NCBI GenBank assembly: GCA_947586855.1
Contig: CANPXV010000009.1
Location: 1 to 59,313, forward strand
Source: an uncultured Clostridia bacterium
GTDB taxonomy: Bacteria; Bacillota; Clostridia; Christensenellales; CAG-314
Reading direction: 5' to 3'
DNA length: 59,313 bases
Below the pieces are notes generated by a model. It had not been told where the DNA came from. It saw nothing but the letters and a program-made list of their open reading frames with translations, and ran no database searches. A program made the position numbers and the translations under genes. Shown piece by piece: positions 49,701-58,013 of this stretch (the stretch's first letter is position 1; each line of letters begins with the position of its first letter).

Positions 49701-50606
49701 ATGAAGTGTACCCTCTGCCCCCGAAATTGCAATGTCCAACGTAGCCTCCGCAGCGGAGTTTGCCGCACGGACGACATTCTTGTGGCCCGCATTGCCCGTC
49801 ACGATTGGGAGGAGCCGTGCATTTCCGGCGCAAAGGGCAGCGGCACGATATTTTTTGCGGGGTGCAACCTGCATTGCCGCTTTTGCCAGAACTACGATAT
49901 CTCCGTGCTGCCCCACGGTGCACCCGTCACAGTGCAAAGGCTGGCCGACGTGCTGCTTTTTGTGCAGGATATGGGCGTTGCCAACATCAATCTGGTCACC
50001 CCCACGCACTTTTCCGACAGGGTGGCGCAGGCGCTGACGTTGGCCAAACCGCAGCTGCACATCCCCGTGGTGTACAACACATCTTCCTATGAAAAGGTGG
50101 ACGCATTGCGCCGTCTGGACGGGCTTGTGGACGTGTATCTGCCCGATTTGAAGTTTTGCGACGCCACCGTATCTGCCTTGCTGGCCAACGCACCGGACTA
50201 TTTTGCCGTGGCCACCGCCGCCATAGGAGAAATGCTGCGCCAACAACCCCGCAACGTTTTTGACGCCGAGGGCTACATCGTCAGCGGCGTGATAGTGCGC
50301 CATTTGGTGTTGCCCTCTTTTGTGGAGGACACCAAGCGCATTTTGGATTGGATTTCCGCCACCGACAAGGATATCTACGTCAGCCTGATGTCGCAGTACT
50401 TTGTCGCCCGCCAAGACGACGCCGTTGCGGCGCTTAACAGGAGGCTGTTCAAGCACGAGTACAAGTCCGCCTGCGACTACTTTGCCAATGTGGGGCTGCA
50501 CAACGGATTTTTTCAGGAGCCAAGCTCCGCCACAGAGGACTATCTGCCCGATTTCGATACCGAGCAGGTAACGGCCGTGCTGCAAAACGTGCCGCACGTT
50601 TTTTGA
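49701..50606 (+). CDS. Radical SAM protein (PflA-like)
   Basis: 301 residues. The N-terminal Cys cluster (C3, C6, C10, C21) precedes the radical SAM motif CNLHCRFC (C55, C59, C62), which binds the [4Fe-4S] cluster and S-adenosylmethionine. GTIFFAGCNLHC and DVYLPDLKF are typical of the YgiQ-unlike, PflA/AmmeMemoRadiSam-type group (about 300 residues). The glycyl-radical or other partner is not in the window. The frame is open further upstream to 49584, but the protein match begins at MKCTLCPRNC. Confidence 0.88.
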   Translation: MKCTLCPRNCNVQRSLRSGVCRTDDILVARIARHDWEEPCISGAKGSGTIFFAGCNLHCRFCQNYDISVLPHGAPVTVQRLADVLLFVQDMGVANINLVTPTHFSDRVAQALTLAKPQLHIPVVYNTSSYEKVDALRRLDGLVDVYLPDLKFCDATVSALLANAPDYFAVATAAIGEMLRQQPRNVFDAEGYIVSGVIVRHLVLPSFVEDTKRILDWISATDKDIYVSLMSQYFVARQDDAVAALNRRLFKHEYKSACDYFANVGLHNGFFQEPSSATEDYLPDFDTEQVTAVLQNVPHVF

Positions 50607-50613
50607 AGGAACA

Positions 50614-51318
50614 ATGCAAACTAATCTCGACAAACAATCCAATACTTGCAAGGTGTCGCTGTGGCAGCTGTTTTGGACGTTTTTCAAAACGGGGCTGTTC
50701 ACTTTTGGCGGCGGCTATGCCATGATTTCCATTTTGGAAGAGGAGCTTGTGTCCAAAAAGAAGTGGATAACCTCTCGGGATATGCTGGACATGCTTGTGA
50801 TAGCCGAGTCTACCCCCGGCGTCATCGCCGTCAACACCGCCACAAGCGTGGGCTTTCGCCTAAGGGGCGTTGCAGGTGCGCTGCTTGCCACATTGGGAGT
50901 GGTGCTGCCCTCCTTTGCGATAATCACTGCGCTGTCCTTTTTTATACGGGCCTTTGCGCAAAACAGTTGGTACAGGGCGGCGTTTACCGGCATACAGGCC
51001 TGCGTCACCGTGTTGGTGCTAAACGCCTTCATCAGGATGCTGAGCCAGATGGAACGCAGTGTTTTTGCCTTTGTGTTGATGTTTTCGGCCTTTGCCGTGG
51101 CATTGTTTACCGATTTCAACGTGATCTACGTCATTTTGATAGGCGGCGTTTTGGGCGTGGTGTACGCAGTTGCGGCCGACGCACTCCGCAAAAGGCGCAA
51201 CAAGGATCTTCCGCTTAGTTCATCCGAGTTGGACGTCGGGCAGCAGCCTGATATCGGGCAGCAGCCTGTCGATAGTGAGGCGCAACAGCTGCAAGACAGC
51301 GAGGAGGAGGACAAATGA
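50614..51318 (+). CDS. Chromate transporter family protein, first subunit
   Basis: 234 residues. One CHR domain with FKTGLFTFGGGYAMISILEEE at the N-terminus, ESTPGVIAVNTATSVGF and PSFAIITALSFFI. About five membrane segments, then an acidic Gln-rich C-terminal tail (about 195-234) with a repeated PDIGQQPV-like string. Short CHR proteins work as pairs and export anions such as chromate; the natural substrate is unclear. It overlaps the second subunit by 4 bp. Confidence 0.9.
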   Translation: MQTNLDKQSNTCKVSLWQLFWTFFKTGLFTFGGGYAMISILEEELVSKKKWITSRDMLDMLVIAESTPGVIAVNTATSVGFRLRGVAGALLATLGVVLPSFAIITALSFFIRAFAQNSWYRAAFTGIQACVTVLVLNAFIRMLSQMERSVFAFVLMFSAFAVALFTDFNVIYVILIGGVLGVVYAVAADALRKRRNKDLPLSSSELDVGQQPDIGQQPVDSEAQQLQDSEEEDK

Positions 51319-51935
51319 TCTTTCTTCAACTGTTTTGGGAGTACTTCAAGATAGGTCTGTTTACTATCGGCGGCGGCTACGCCATGCTGCCCTTGGTAAC
51401 GCAGATCGTGGCCAAGCATAGTTGGCTGGACGAGCAGCAACTGATAGAGTTTATCGGCGTGGCCGAGTCCACTCCCGGGCCGTTTGCCATCAATCTGGCC
51501 ACCTTTGTGGGCAACACTGTGGGCGCATCCACCTCGCTGGGGGTGTGGGGCGGCTTGCTGGGCTCGTTGGTGGCTACCGTAGCGGTGGTGCTGCCATCCC
51601 TTGTGATAATCATCGTCGTCACATTGCTGTACGACAAGTTCCGTACCAATCGCTATGTGCAGGCGGCTTTGAGCGGCATACGTCCCGTGGTGGTTGGGCT
51701 GATACTCTCCGCCGTGCTCAGCGTGGGCGCCAAGGTGATTTTGCCCGATTTCAGCTTCAAACACATCGCCGAGGGCGCCGATCGGTTCAATTGGATATCG
51801 CTTGTGCTGGTGGCGGCGTTTGTGCCGCTGTCGCAAATACGTATCAAAGGCAAAAAAATCCACCCGATATATCTCATTTTATTCTCCGCTGCGCTGGGTC
51901 TAATCATATTTGGCGCATTTGGCGTGCAACAGTAA
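51315..51935 (+). CDS. Chromate transporter family protein, second subunit
   Basis: 206 residues, the paralogous half: FKIGLFTIGGGYAMLPLVTQ, ESTPGPFAINLATFVG and LPSLVIIIVVTLLY. The first ATG overlaps the TGA of the partner (ATGA), so the two subunits are made in step. It probably forms an antiparallel heterodimer with the previous protein. Confidence 0.9.
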   Translation: MIFLQLFWEYFKIGLFTIGGGYAMLPLVTQIVAKHSWLDEQQLIEFIGVAESTPGPFAINLATFVGNTVGASTSLGVWGGLLGSLVATVAVVLPSLVIIIVVTLLYDKFRTNRYVQAALSGIRPVVVGLILSAVLSVGAKVILPDFSFKHIAEGADRFNWISLVLVAAFVPLSQIRIKGKKIHPIYLILFSAALGLIIFGAFGVQQ

Positions 51936-51969
51936 TGCAAAATTGATACATTATTTTTAGTCAATAGTG

Positions 51970-51998
51970 TTGCAATTTGCCAAAGAATGTGCTACAAT
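51970..51998 (+). promoter_or_regulatory. Promoter for the small HTH gene
   Basis: TTGCAA (51970-51975), 17-bp spacer, TACAAT (51993-51998). A GCGCA/TGCGC hairpin (about 52016-52034) lies in the leader. Confidence 0.75.
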
Positions 51999-52059
51999 AG
52001 GTATAGTGATTTTGGGCGCATTGTGGGTGCGCATCACAAACGACAACAGGAGAATAACT

Positions 52060-52269
52060 ATGGAATTTAGAGAAAAGGTAAAAACTGTCAGGAAAAAGTT
52101 ATATCTAAGTCAGGAAATGATGGCTAAGGAATTGGGCGTCGCCTTTGCCACGGTTAACCGTTGGGAGTCGGGTAGATGCAAGCCCAACTACGGCGCACAA
52201 AAGGCGTTTGCAGATTTTTGCAAGGCCAACAACATCGACGTAGACACGCTGGAAGAGCGCAACTACTGA
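52060..52269 (+). CDS. Small XRE-type helix-turn-helix protein
   Basis: 69 residues: MEFREKVKTVRKKLYLSQEMMAKELGVAF, then ATVNRWESGRCKPN (recognition helix), KAFADFCKANNID. The domain matches standalone HTH_3 regulators. AGGAG precedes ATG 52060. No target operator was seen. It is followed by the tRNA-Val gene. Confidence 0.88.
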   Translation: MEFREKVKTVRKKLYLSQEMMAKELGVAFATVNRWESGRCKPNYGAQKAFADFCKANNIDVDTLEERNY

Positions 52270-52369
52270 TACAGAAAACAAGTTTACAACCCGTTTTGCG
52301 GCATCGTTTGCACCCAAAGGCAAGCGGTGTTGCAGGGGCGGGCAATGCGGGCGTTTTGCCTGCAAATAT

Positions 52370-52446
52370 GGAGGCATAGCTCAGTTGGTTAGAGCGCTCG
52401 CTTCACATGCGAGAGGTCGTAGGTTCAAATCCTACTGTCTCTACCA
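52370..52446 (+). tRNA. tRNA-Val (anticodon CAC)
   Basis: Cloverleaf by eye: acceptor GGAGGCA with TGTCTCT (two G-U pairs), D arm GCTC/GAGC, anticodon stem CTCGC/GCGAG with loop TTCACAT (anticodon CAC reads GUG), T arm CGTAGG/CCTACT-side with loop TTCAAAT, and encoded ACCA at 52443-52446. A standard 77-nt tRNA. Confidence 0.95.
52426..52445 (+). repeat. Left copy of a 20-bp direct repeat (tRNA 3' end)
   Basis: The last 20 bp of the tRNA up to ACC recur exactly at 52858-52877, 432 bp downstream. Direct repeats of a tRNA 3' end are the usual trace of site-specific integration. Confidence 0.75.
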
Positions 52447-52857
52447 CAATGATGTGCCCTTTGGTGGGCGCAACGAAAAAGGGAACGCAGCAATTGTGTT
52501 TCCTTTTTTCATTGCTTTTTGGTCGGGCACATCCGTAGTGGTGCCGACAGTAGGACAAGTAGGGGTCCCCAAAAAAGTCGTAGCGTAGCAGACTTTTTGG
52601 GGAGAGGAGACACCGACCGCCAACGGAACCGGTCGAGCTTTCGCTCGATTGGTGTTGGTCAAGGGAGAGTGGCGACGATGTAGCGCTCCGCATTGTCCTC
52701 ATTTATCGTATACTTGTAACAAGTTATATGTTGCCTTCTATCCCTGCGGGAGTGCTCATTTAGCGAAGCGGGAGCACGCCCTTGGGCGTTCGGCTACCAA
52801 CTGGCGCTGCACAGATTGGCTCGACGCCGAATGTGCTCACCCTCGCTCTGCTCGGGA
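52447..52857. other. Gene-free 411-bp segment between tRNA 3'-end repeats
   Basis: No credible gene. Besides the tRNA terminator it holds CCCCAAAAAAGTC/GACTTTTTGGGG (52567-52602), TCGAGC/GCTCGA (about 52630-52646), and GTGCTC/GAGCAC (about 52752-52776) hairpins. It may be the remains of a small integrated element. Confidence 0.55.
52476..52509 (+). terminator. Intrinsic terminator after tRNA-Val
   Basis: AAAAAGGGAAC pairs with GTTTCCTTTTT (one G-U pair); the stem is followed by T and C. It lies 30 bp after the tRNA. Confidence 0.72.
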
Positions 52858-52877
52858 CAAATCCTACTGTCTCTACC
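52858..52877 (+). repeat. Right copy of the 20-bp tRNA 3'-end repeat
   Basis: Exact match to 52426-52445; only the T-arm 3' strand and acceptor 3' strand are present, so it is not a second tRNA gene. Confidence 0.75.
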
Positions 52878-52929
52878 GGATGCGGCAACTGCGCCGGTGG
52901 TTGCAACGGCGTGTTCGGATTTTGACTAT

Positions 52930-52960
52930 GCCTCGAAAAAAAATCCTTTTTCGGGGCTTT
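52930..52960 (+). terminator. Terminator-like hairpin
   Basis: GCCTCGAAAAA pairs with TTTTTCGGGGC (one G-U) and is followed by TTTT. It closely resembles the one at 824-853. 52961-53220 holds no credible gene. Confidence 0.7.
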
Positions 52961-53220
52961 TATATTTTTCGCACAGCAAGGCAGGCGTTTTGCGGGTGCT
53001 TGAAAGGTTGCTCGTTTGATGTACAATTCTATTAGTTACATTATTTATATGTATTTTCTATCCCGCGGCGCAAAAAGGTATGCGATTTTGTTCAAGGATA
53101 TTTTGCGTCAGTTGCGATTTCACTTTATCATTGTGTTTTTGCTTATTAGTGGGTGGCGACGGCGGCTTGTTTTTTGTCGAGGTGTGGCGAGGTGTTTTTG
53201 CAGAATATCCCAAGGACGTG

Positions 53221-53249
53221 TTGACTTTTGGCGATAAAAGTGATACCAT
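53221..53249 (+). promoter_or_regulatory. Promoter for the GNAT gene
   Basis: TTGACT (53221-53226), 17-bp spacer, TACCAT (53244-53249). Confidence 0.55.
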
Positions 53250-53288
53250 AATTCATAATGGACAAATATGTCCGCAGGAGGGCAAACA

Positions 53289-53861
53289 ATGACAGTGAGA
53301 CCGTACCAAAAGAAGGATTTTCGCTATGTGCAGGACATTTGTCTTGCCACAGGCAGGTATGCCGACGAGGACACGCCCGTCAATCGTGCGGTGGAGTGCG
53401 CCATGTTTTGCGACTACTATCTGGACCGCCAAAGCGACTACTGTTTTGTGGCGGTGGACGACAACGACGTCCCTGTGGGATATTTGTTGTGCGTGGTGGA
53501 TCTGGACGACTATCAGGAGAGCATGCAGCAGCAATATCTGCCGATAGTGCGCAAACTTGCCGGCGGAGAGTACTTTCGTTTTGTGGCGGAGACCAAGGTG
53601 TGCGAGCGTTACGTGCGTCAGGGCTACACTGCCCACATGCACGTCAACATTTTGGAGCAATATCGCCGTCAGGGATTGGGCACGCAGTTGATGCAATGCC
53701 TACACGACAAGCTCTCGGCCATGTTTGTGGAGGGCGCCTACGCCATTGTGGGTCAAAAAAACACCCCTGCCCGCTCCTTTTTTGAAAAGTTGGGCTACGA
53801 GGACGTGGACTATCTGGCAGGCACCGTTGTCTACGGCAAAAAATTCTACACGGAGGACTGA
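53289..53861 (+). CDS. GNAT-family N-acetyltransferase
   Basis: 190 residues. The acetyl-CoA loop is LEQYRRQGLGTQLM (R-x-x-G-x-G, about 121-134), with the strand HMHVNIL before it and ARSFFEKLGYE (motif B) after it. The N-terminal helical part is longer than in minimal GNATs. GGAGG precedes ATG 53289. It heads the block leading into mrnC (3-bp gap), so it is likely co-transcribed. The substrate is unknown. Confidence 0.85.
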   Translation: MTVRPYQKKDFRYVQDICLATGRYADEDTPVNRAVECAMFCDYYLDRQSDYCFVAVDDNDVPVGYLLCVVDLDDYQESMQQQYLPIVRKLAGGEYFRFVAETKVCERYVRQGYTAHMHVNILEQYRRQGLGTQLMQCLHDKLSAMFVEGAYAIVGQKNTPARSFFEKLGYEDVDYLAGTVVYGKKFYTED

Positions 53862-53864
53862 CCT

Positions 53865-54251
53865 ATGCCGCTTTTGCCGCCCCTTGACGAAAGGGACGTG
53901 TTGCAGCTGGGCGCATTGACGCTGGCCTTTGTGGGGGACGCAGTGCACAGCCTGTATGTGCGGGGAGTGCTGGCCAACGGCACGCTAAAACCGCTTGTTT
54001 TGCACAAGATGGCCTCGGACAAGGTCAGGGCGGCCTCGCAGGCTGCCTGGGCAGAGCAGCTTTTGTCCAAGCTCACCGAGACAGAGCTATCCGTCTACCA
54101 CCGAGGGCGCAACGCCAACGTGCACCACAAGGCAAAAAACCAGACCTCGGCCGACTACCGCAAGGCCACGGGCGTAGAGGCGGTGTTGGGCTACCTGTAT
54201 CTATCGGGACAGGAAGAACGCCTCAAACAAATTTTGGAAGAACAACCATGA
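53865..54251 (+). CDS. mrnC: Mini-ribonuclease III
   Basis: 128 residues. An RNase III catalytic domain without the RNA-binding domain; it matures 23S rRNA. The motif LAFVGDAVHSLYVR holds the catalytic Asp, and YHRGRNANVHHKAKNQT and YRKATGVEAVLGYLYL (Glu/Gly signature) follow. It overlaps rlmB by 4 bp. Confidence 0.93.
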   Translation: MPLLPPLDERDVLQLGALTLAFVGDAVHSLYVRGVLANGTLKPLVLHKMASDKVRAASQAAWAEQLLSKLTETELSVYHRGRNANVHHKAKNQTSADYRKATGVEAVLGYLYLSGQEERLKQILEEQP

Positions 54252-54949
54252 AGATAGAGGGAAAAAACAGCGTCGGCGAGGCGCTCAGATCGGATAGCGT
54301 CACCGTCAACACGCTCTATTGCGAAAGGGGCCGTCACAGCTCTTTGGTGGCGCTGGCCCGACAGCAGGGCGTCAAAGTCAGCTTTGTGGACAGGGCCGTG
54401 CTGGACAAAATGAGCGCCGACGGCCGCCATCAGGGCTACATCGCCGATGTGACGGACTTCGAGTACTGCACGTTGGAGGACATTTTGCAGGCAAGCAAGC
54501 AGCCATTTGTGGTGGTGCTGGACGGCCTAAGCGATCCGCACAATCTGGGCAGTATCATACGCAGCTGCGAGTGCGCAGGTGCAGACGGCATCGTCTTGGG
54601 CAAAAACCGTCAGGTGCCCGTCAACGACACCGTGGTGCGCACTTCGGCAGGGGCGGCGGCGCATGTCAGGATAGCAAGGGTATCCAACATCAACAACGCC
54701 ATACGTCAATTGCAGGATAGCGGCGTGTGGGTGTACGCTCTGGATATGGACGGGCAGGATATCTCCACCGCTCGTCTTGACGGCGCCGTGGCCATAGTGG
54801 TGGGCGGCGAGGGGCAAGGCATATCTCCCCTCACCAAGCAGTGCTGCGACGGCGTTGTGTCCCTCAAATTGAAGGGCAAGGTCAACTCGCTTAATGCCTC
54901 GGTGGCGTGCGGCATTGCGCTGTACGAAGTGCTTCGGCAAAGGGGATAG
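54248..54949 (+). CDS. rlmB: 23S rRNA (guanosine2251-2'-O)-methyltransferase
   Basis: 233 residues. SpoU family: an N-terminal substrate-binding domain (about 1-75), then the knotted SAM domain with DPHNLGSIIRSCECAG, VVGGEGQGISPLT and KLKGKVNSLNASVACGIALYE. It lies between mrnC and sigH, the order seen in Bacillota, without the usual yacP (NYN nuclease Rae1) between. Confidence 0.94.
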   Translation: MKIEGKNSVGEALRSDSVTVNTLYCERGRHSSLVALARQQGVKVSFVDRAVLDKMSADGRHQGYIADVTDFEYCTLEDILQASKQPFVVVLDGLSDPHNLGSIIRSCECAGADGIVLGKNRQVPVNDTVVRTSAGAAAHVRIARVSNINNAIRQLQDSGVWVYALDMDGQDISTARLDGAVAIVVGGEGQGISPLTKQCCDGVVSLKLKGKVNSLNASVACGIALYEVLRQRG

Positions 54950-54950
54950 C

Positions 54951-55490
54951 ATGGAACAACTTGTGGCTCGGGCAAAAAGCGGCGACGCACAGGCCATCGA
55001 CGAACTGTACACGCAGTACAAGGGGTTGGTCAATTGCGTTGCGCACAAATTCTTTTTGGTGGGCGGCGACGTTCAGGACCTCGTCCAGGAGGGCATGATA
55101 GGGCTGTTTGTGGCCATCAACAAGTACGACGAGCAAGAGGGGCCCTTCCCCGCCTTTGCCCGACTGTGCGTCACCCGTCAGATATTGGCGGCGGTGCGTC
55201 ACAGCAACGGGGTGCGTCAGCGGCCGCTGTTCAACGCCGTCGAGCTGGATTCGCTTGCGGACAAATTGGCCGATACCGACGACCCGCTGGATATCCTGCT
55301 GCAAAAGGAGGAAAACGAGCAGTTTTTCCGTCAGGCCAAGCGGCAGTTTACCCCGCTGGAAAACGAAGTTGTATCCCTGTTTGCGGAGGGCTACTCCTAC
55401 GAGGACATCGGCGAAAAGCTGCACAAAAGCGCCAAATCTGTGGACGGCGCAATGCAGCGTGCACGCAACAAACTGCTTAAACTGCTGTAA
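54951..55490 (+). CDS. sigH: RNA polymerase sigma-H factor
   Basis: 179 residues. Region 2: YKGLVNCVAHKFFLVGGDVQDLVQEGMIGLFVAINKYDEQEGPF (quoted in part as VQDLVQEGMIGLF), typical of SigH. Region 4: FTPLENEVVSLFAEGYSYEDIGEKLHKSAKSVDGAMQRAR. It drives early sporulation and stationary-phase genes. AGGGG precedes ATG 54951. The residues and gene neighbourhood (after rlmB) support SigH over other sigma factors. Confidence 0.9.
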   Translation: MEQLVARAKSGDAQAIDELYTQYKGLVNCVAHKFFLVGGDVQDLVQEGMIGLFVAINKYDEQEGPFPAFARLCVTRQILAAVRHSNGVRQRPLFNAVELDSLADKLADTDDPLDILLQKEENEQFFRQAKRQFTPLENEVVSLFAEGYSYEDIGEKLHKSAKSVDGAMQRARNKLLKLL

Positions 55491-55524
55491 ATCGATATAG
55501 AAAACTGTCAAGGAGCACATATCT

Positions 55525-57012
55525 ATGAGCTATGTAGCGCTGTATCGCAAATATCGTCCTGCCACATTTGACGAGGTGATCGGGCAGGACCACATAGTCA
55601 GGACGCTGCGCAACCAGATATTGCAGGACAAGATCTCCCACGCATATCTGTTTTGCGGCACAAGGGGCACGGGCAAAACCAGCACCGCCAAGATCTTTGC
55701 GCGTGCGGTCAATTGTCCACACGCCAAAACGCACAACGGCAACCCCTGCGGAGAGTGCGACGTCTGCAACACGGTGGGCAACGCCAATCTGGATATCATC
55801 GAGATGGACGCCGCCAGCAACAACGGTGTAGACTACGCCCGAGACATTCGCGAAAAGGTGCAATATCCCCCCGTCAACGGCCGCTACAAGGTGTACATCA
55901 TCGACGAGGTGCACATGCTCAGCGTGGGGGCATTCAACGCCCTGCTAAAAACGCTGGAAGAGCCGCCGCAACATGCGCTGTTTATCCTGTGCACAACCGA
56001 GGTGCACAAGCTGCCGGCCACAATTTTGTCCCGCTGCATGCGCTTCGACTTCCGTCTGGTGCCTGCGCCCATGTTGGCAAAGCACATTGCCTCCATCTAC
56101 GACAGAGAGGGCAAACAGTATTCTCCCGAGGCGGTTGCGGCCATTGCTCAGGCGGGCGAGGGCAGCGTGAGAGACGCCGTTTCCATCGCCGACAGGTGCT
56201 ACGCCATGTCCGAGGGCAAGCTGCAATACTCCGATGTGCTCAACGTGCTGGGCGTAAGCTCTCGGCAGAACATCGCCTCGCTGGCGGAGGCCGTGCTGTG
56301 CAACCAACCTGCGCAAATTTTGTCGGAGACGGACCAATTGGTAAGCGAAGGCAAGGATGTGCTGCGCCTCAACAAGGATTTGTCGCTGTATGTGCGGGAT
56401 CTGCTCACCGTCAAGGTGTGCGAAAACGCCAACAGCATGCTTATGCTGCCGCAGGACGCCTTCGAGCAGCTTCAACAGCTGGCCGACAAGGTGTCGGTAG
56501 ACAAGCTTCTATATGCCATACAGCAATTTGTGGATGCCGAAAACGGCCTCAAATACGCCCTTTCGCCCCTGATGTTGTTCGAGGCGACGGCGCTGAGGGT
56601 GGCAAGCAGCAGCGGAGAGGTGGATTTCGACGGGCTTGACAAGCGTGTGACCCGTCTGGAACAGCTCCCGCAAAATATCGGCGCGGATAGCCGCCGCATG
56701 TACGTGGTGGACAAAACCGACCCCAAATCCATCTGGAAGGGCGTCAAAATGGCGTTGGATATGCGCAACGAGCCGCTGCTATCGGGTGTGTGGAGCGATG
56801 TGCGGGTAAGTTTCGACGCCCAGCGCAACTTTGTGCTGAGGTGCTCCGAGGGGTCATATTGGTTGATAGAAAACAAGTACAAAAAGATTTTGCAGGCAGA
56901 AGTCGGTCAGTTTTGCGACGGCAAGCTGATTGTGGAGCTGGACGACTCTCCCACCGACAGCGAGATAGACAAGCAACTTAGCGGACTTGGCAAAAACGTC
57001 ACGTTCGATTGA
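55525..57012 (+). CDS. dnaX: DNA polymerase III subunits gamma/tau
   Basis: 495 residues. Clamp loader ATPase: Walker A GTRGTGKTS (about 45-53), zinc module with Cys in CPHAKTHNGNPCGECDVC, Walker B VYIIDEVHMLS, sensor 1 ILCTTEVHKLPATILSRC. Domain III and a C-terminal tau-like part follow. AAGGAG precedes the ATG. ybaB starts 14 bp after its stop, followed by recR, the standard cluster. Confidence 0.96.
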   Translation: MSYVALYRKYRPATFDEVIGQDHIVRTLRNQILQDKISHAYLFCGTRGTGKTSTAKIFARAVNCPHAKTHNGNPCGECDVCNTVGNANLDIIEMDAASNNGVDYARDIREKVQYPPVNGRYKVYIIDEVHMLSVGAFNALLKTLEEPPQHALFILCTTEVHKLPATILSRCMRFDFRLVPAPMLAKHIASIYDREGKQYSPEAVAAIAQAGEGSVRDAVSIADRCYAMSEGKLQYSDVLNVLGVSSRQNIASLAEAVLCNQPAQILSETDQLVSEGKDVLRLNKDLSLYVRDLLTVKVCENANSMLMLPQDAFEQLQQLADKVSVDKLLYAIQQFVDAENGLKYALSPLMLFEATALRVASSSGEVDFDGLDKRVTRLEQLPQNIGADSRRMYVVDKTDPKSIWKGVKMALDMRNEPLLSGVWSDVRVSFDAQRNFVLRCSEGSYWLIENKYKKILQAEVGQFCDGKLIVELDDSPTDSEIDKQLSGLGKNVTFD

Positions 57013-57026
57013 TAACGGAGGTAAAT

Positions 57027-57395
57027 ATGGGTAACAAATACGGCTACAACGGCGCAGGCGGCGGCTACGGCGGCGGTCACGGCGGATTTGGCGGCAACAA
57101 TATGCAAAGCCTGATGAAGCAGGCGCAGCAAATGCAGCAAAAACTGCAAGAGGCCCAACAGCAGCTGGAAGAGTTGCAAGTGGTGGGCGCTGCGTCGGGC
57201 GGACTGGTAGAAGTGACCGTCAACGGCAAAAAGAACGTGCTGTCCGTGCGTATCAAAAGCGAAGCGTGCGACCCCGACGACGTGGAAATGTTGGAGGACT
57301 TGGTGTTGGCCGCCATCAACGACGCCTATGCCAAGGCTCAGGCCGAGGAGGACCGTCTCATGGCTCCGTTTGGCGCCATGAAGGGTTTGATGTGA
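57027..57395 (+). CDS. YbaB/EbfC-family nucleoid-associated protein
   Basis: 122 residues. After a Gly-rich N-terminal stretch (GGGYGGGHGGFGGNN, unusual in length), a coiled coil (LMKQAQQMQQKLQEAQQQLEEL) and the core VEVTVNGKKNVLSVRIKSEACDPDDVEMLEDLVLAAINDA (quoted in part) match YbaB. GGAGGT precedes ATG 57027. Its TGA overlaps the recR ATG. Confidence 0.94.
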   Translation: MGNKYGYNGAGGGYGGGHGGFGGNNMQSLMKQAQQMQQKLQEAQQQLEELQVVGAASGGLVEVTVNGKKNVLSVRIKSEACDPDDVEMLEDLVLAAINDAYAKAQAEEDRLMAPFGAMKGLM

Positions 57396-57985
57396 TGCCA
57401 AGCTATATCGAACCTATCGAAAAGCTCATCAGGCAGTTTGCCCGATTGCCGGGGGTAGGCTCCAAAACGGCGCAACGCTATGCGCTGTGCGTGCTGGGCA
57501 TGTCCGACGACGACGCAGCTTGCTTTGCGCAGGCGATAACCGAAGCCAAGCGCAAGGTGACGGTGTGCTCGGTGTGCGGCAACTACACCGATACCGACCC
57601 CTGCCACATCTGCCGCACAAGGGACAACTCCACCATATGCGTGGTACAGGAGGCCAAGGACGTGCTGGCGGTGGAGCGTCTGGGCGAGTACAAGGGCGTA
57701 TATCACGTTTTGGGCGGCGTGCTCAACCCGCTGAAAGGCGTCGGGCGAGACGACATCCGTTTGGCAGAGCTGTTCAAACGGCTGACGGGCGACGTGCAAG
57801 AGGTCATTTTGGCCACCGACACCTCCGCCGAGGGAGAGGCCACAGCCACCTATATCGCCCGTTTCGTCAAGCAGTACGGCATCAAGGTGACACGGCTTGC
57901 GCAGGGCATCAGCATCGGCAGCGAACTGCAATATGCCGACGAAGTTACCCTGTCGAGGGCCTTTCTCAACCGCAAGGAGATCTGA
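57395..57985 (+). CDS. recR: Recombination protein RecR
   Basis: 196 residues. Helix-hairpin-helix RLPGVGSKTAQR, zinc finger CSVCGNYTDTDPCHICRT (four Cys), Toprim domain with VVQEAKDVLAVE and VILATDTSAEGEATA. It works with RecO/RecF in gap repair. The start overlaps the ybaB stop (TGATG). Confidence 0.96.
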   Translation: MPSYIEPIEKLIRQFARLPGVGSKTAQRYALCVLGMSDDDAACFAQAITEAKRKVTVCSVCGNYTDTDPCHICRTRDNSTICVVQEAKDVLAVERLGEYKGVYHVLGGVLNPLKGVGRDDIRLAELFKRLTGDVQEVILATDTSAEGEATATYIARFVKQYGIKVTRLAQGISIGSELQYADEVTLSRAFLNRKEI

Positions 57986-58013
57986 TATTGGCCGCAAAAG
58001 CGGTTTTTGCACT

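Noticed and set aside
52403-52702. Minus-strand 99-codon frame ending in VETVGFEPTTSRM
   Set aside because: The tail is the antisense translation of the tRNA-Val gene, a well-known source of false genes; the rest lies in the tRNA 3'-repeat segment with no ribosome binding site. The frame 52760-53026 on the minus strand is the same artefact from the partial tRNA copy.
53016-53237. 73-codon hydrophobic plus-strand frame
   Set aside because: No Shine-Dalgarno, no promoter, product shows no pattern; it overlaps AT-rich spacer between a terminator and the GNAT promoter.
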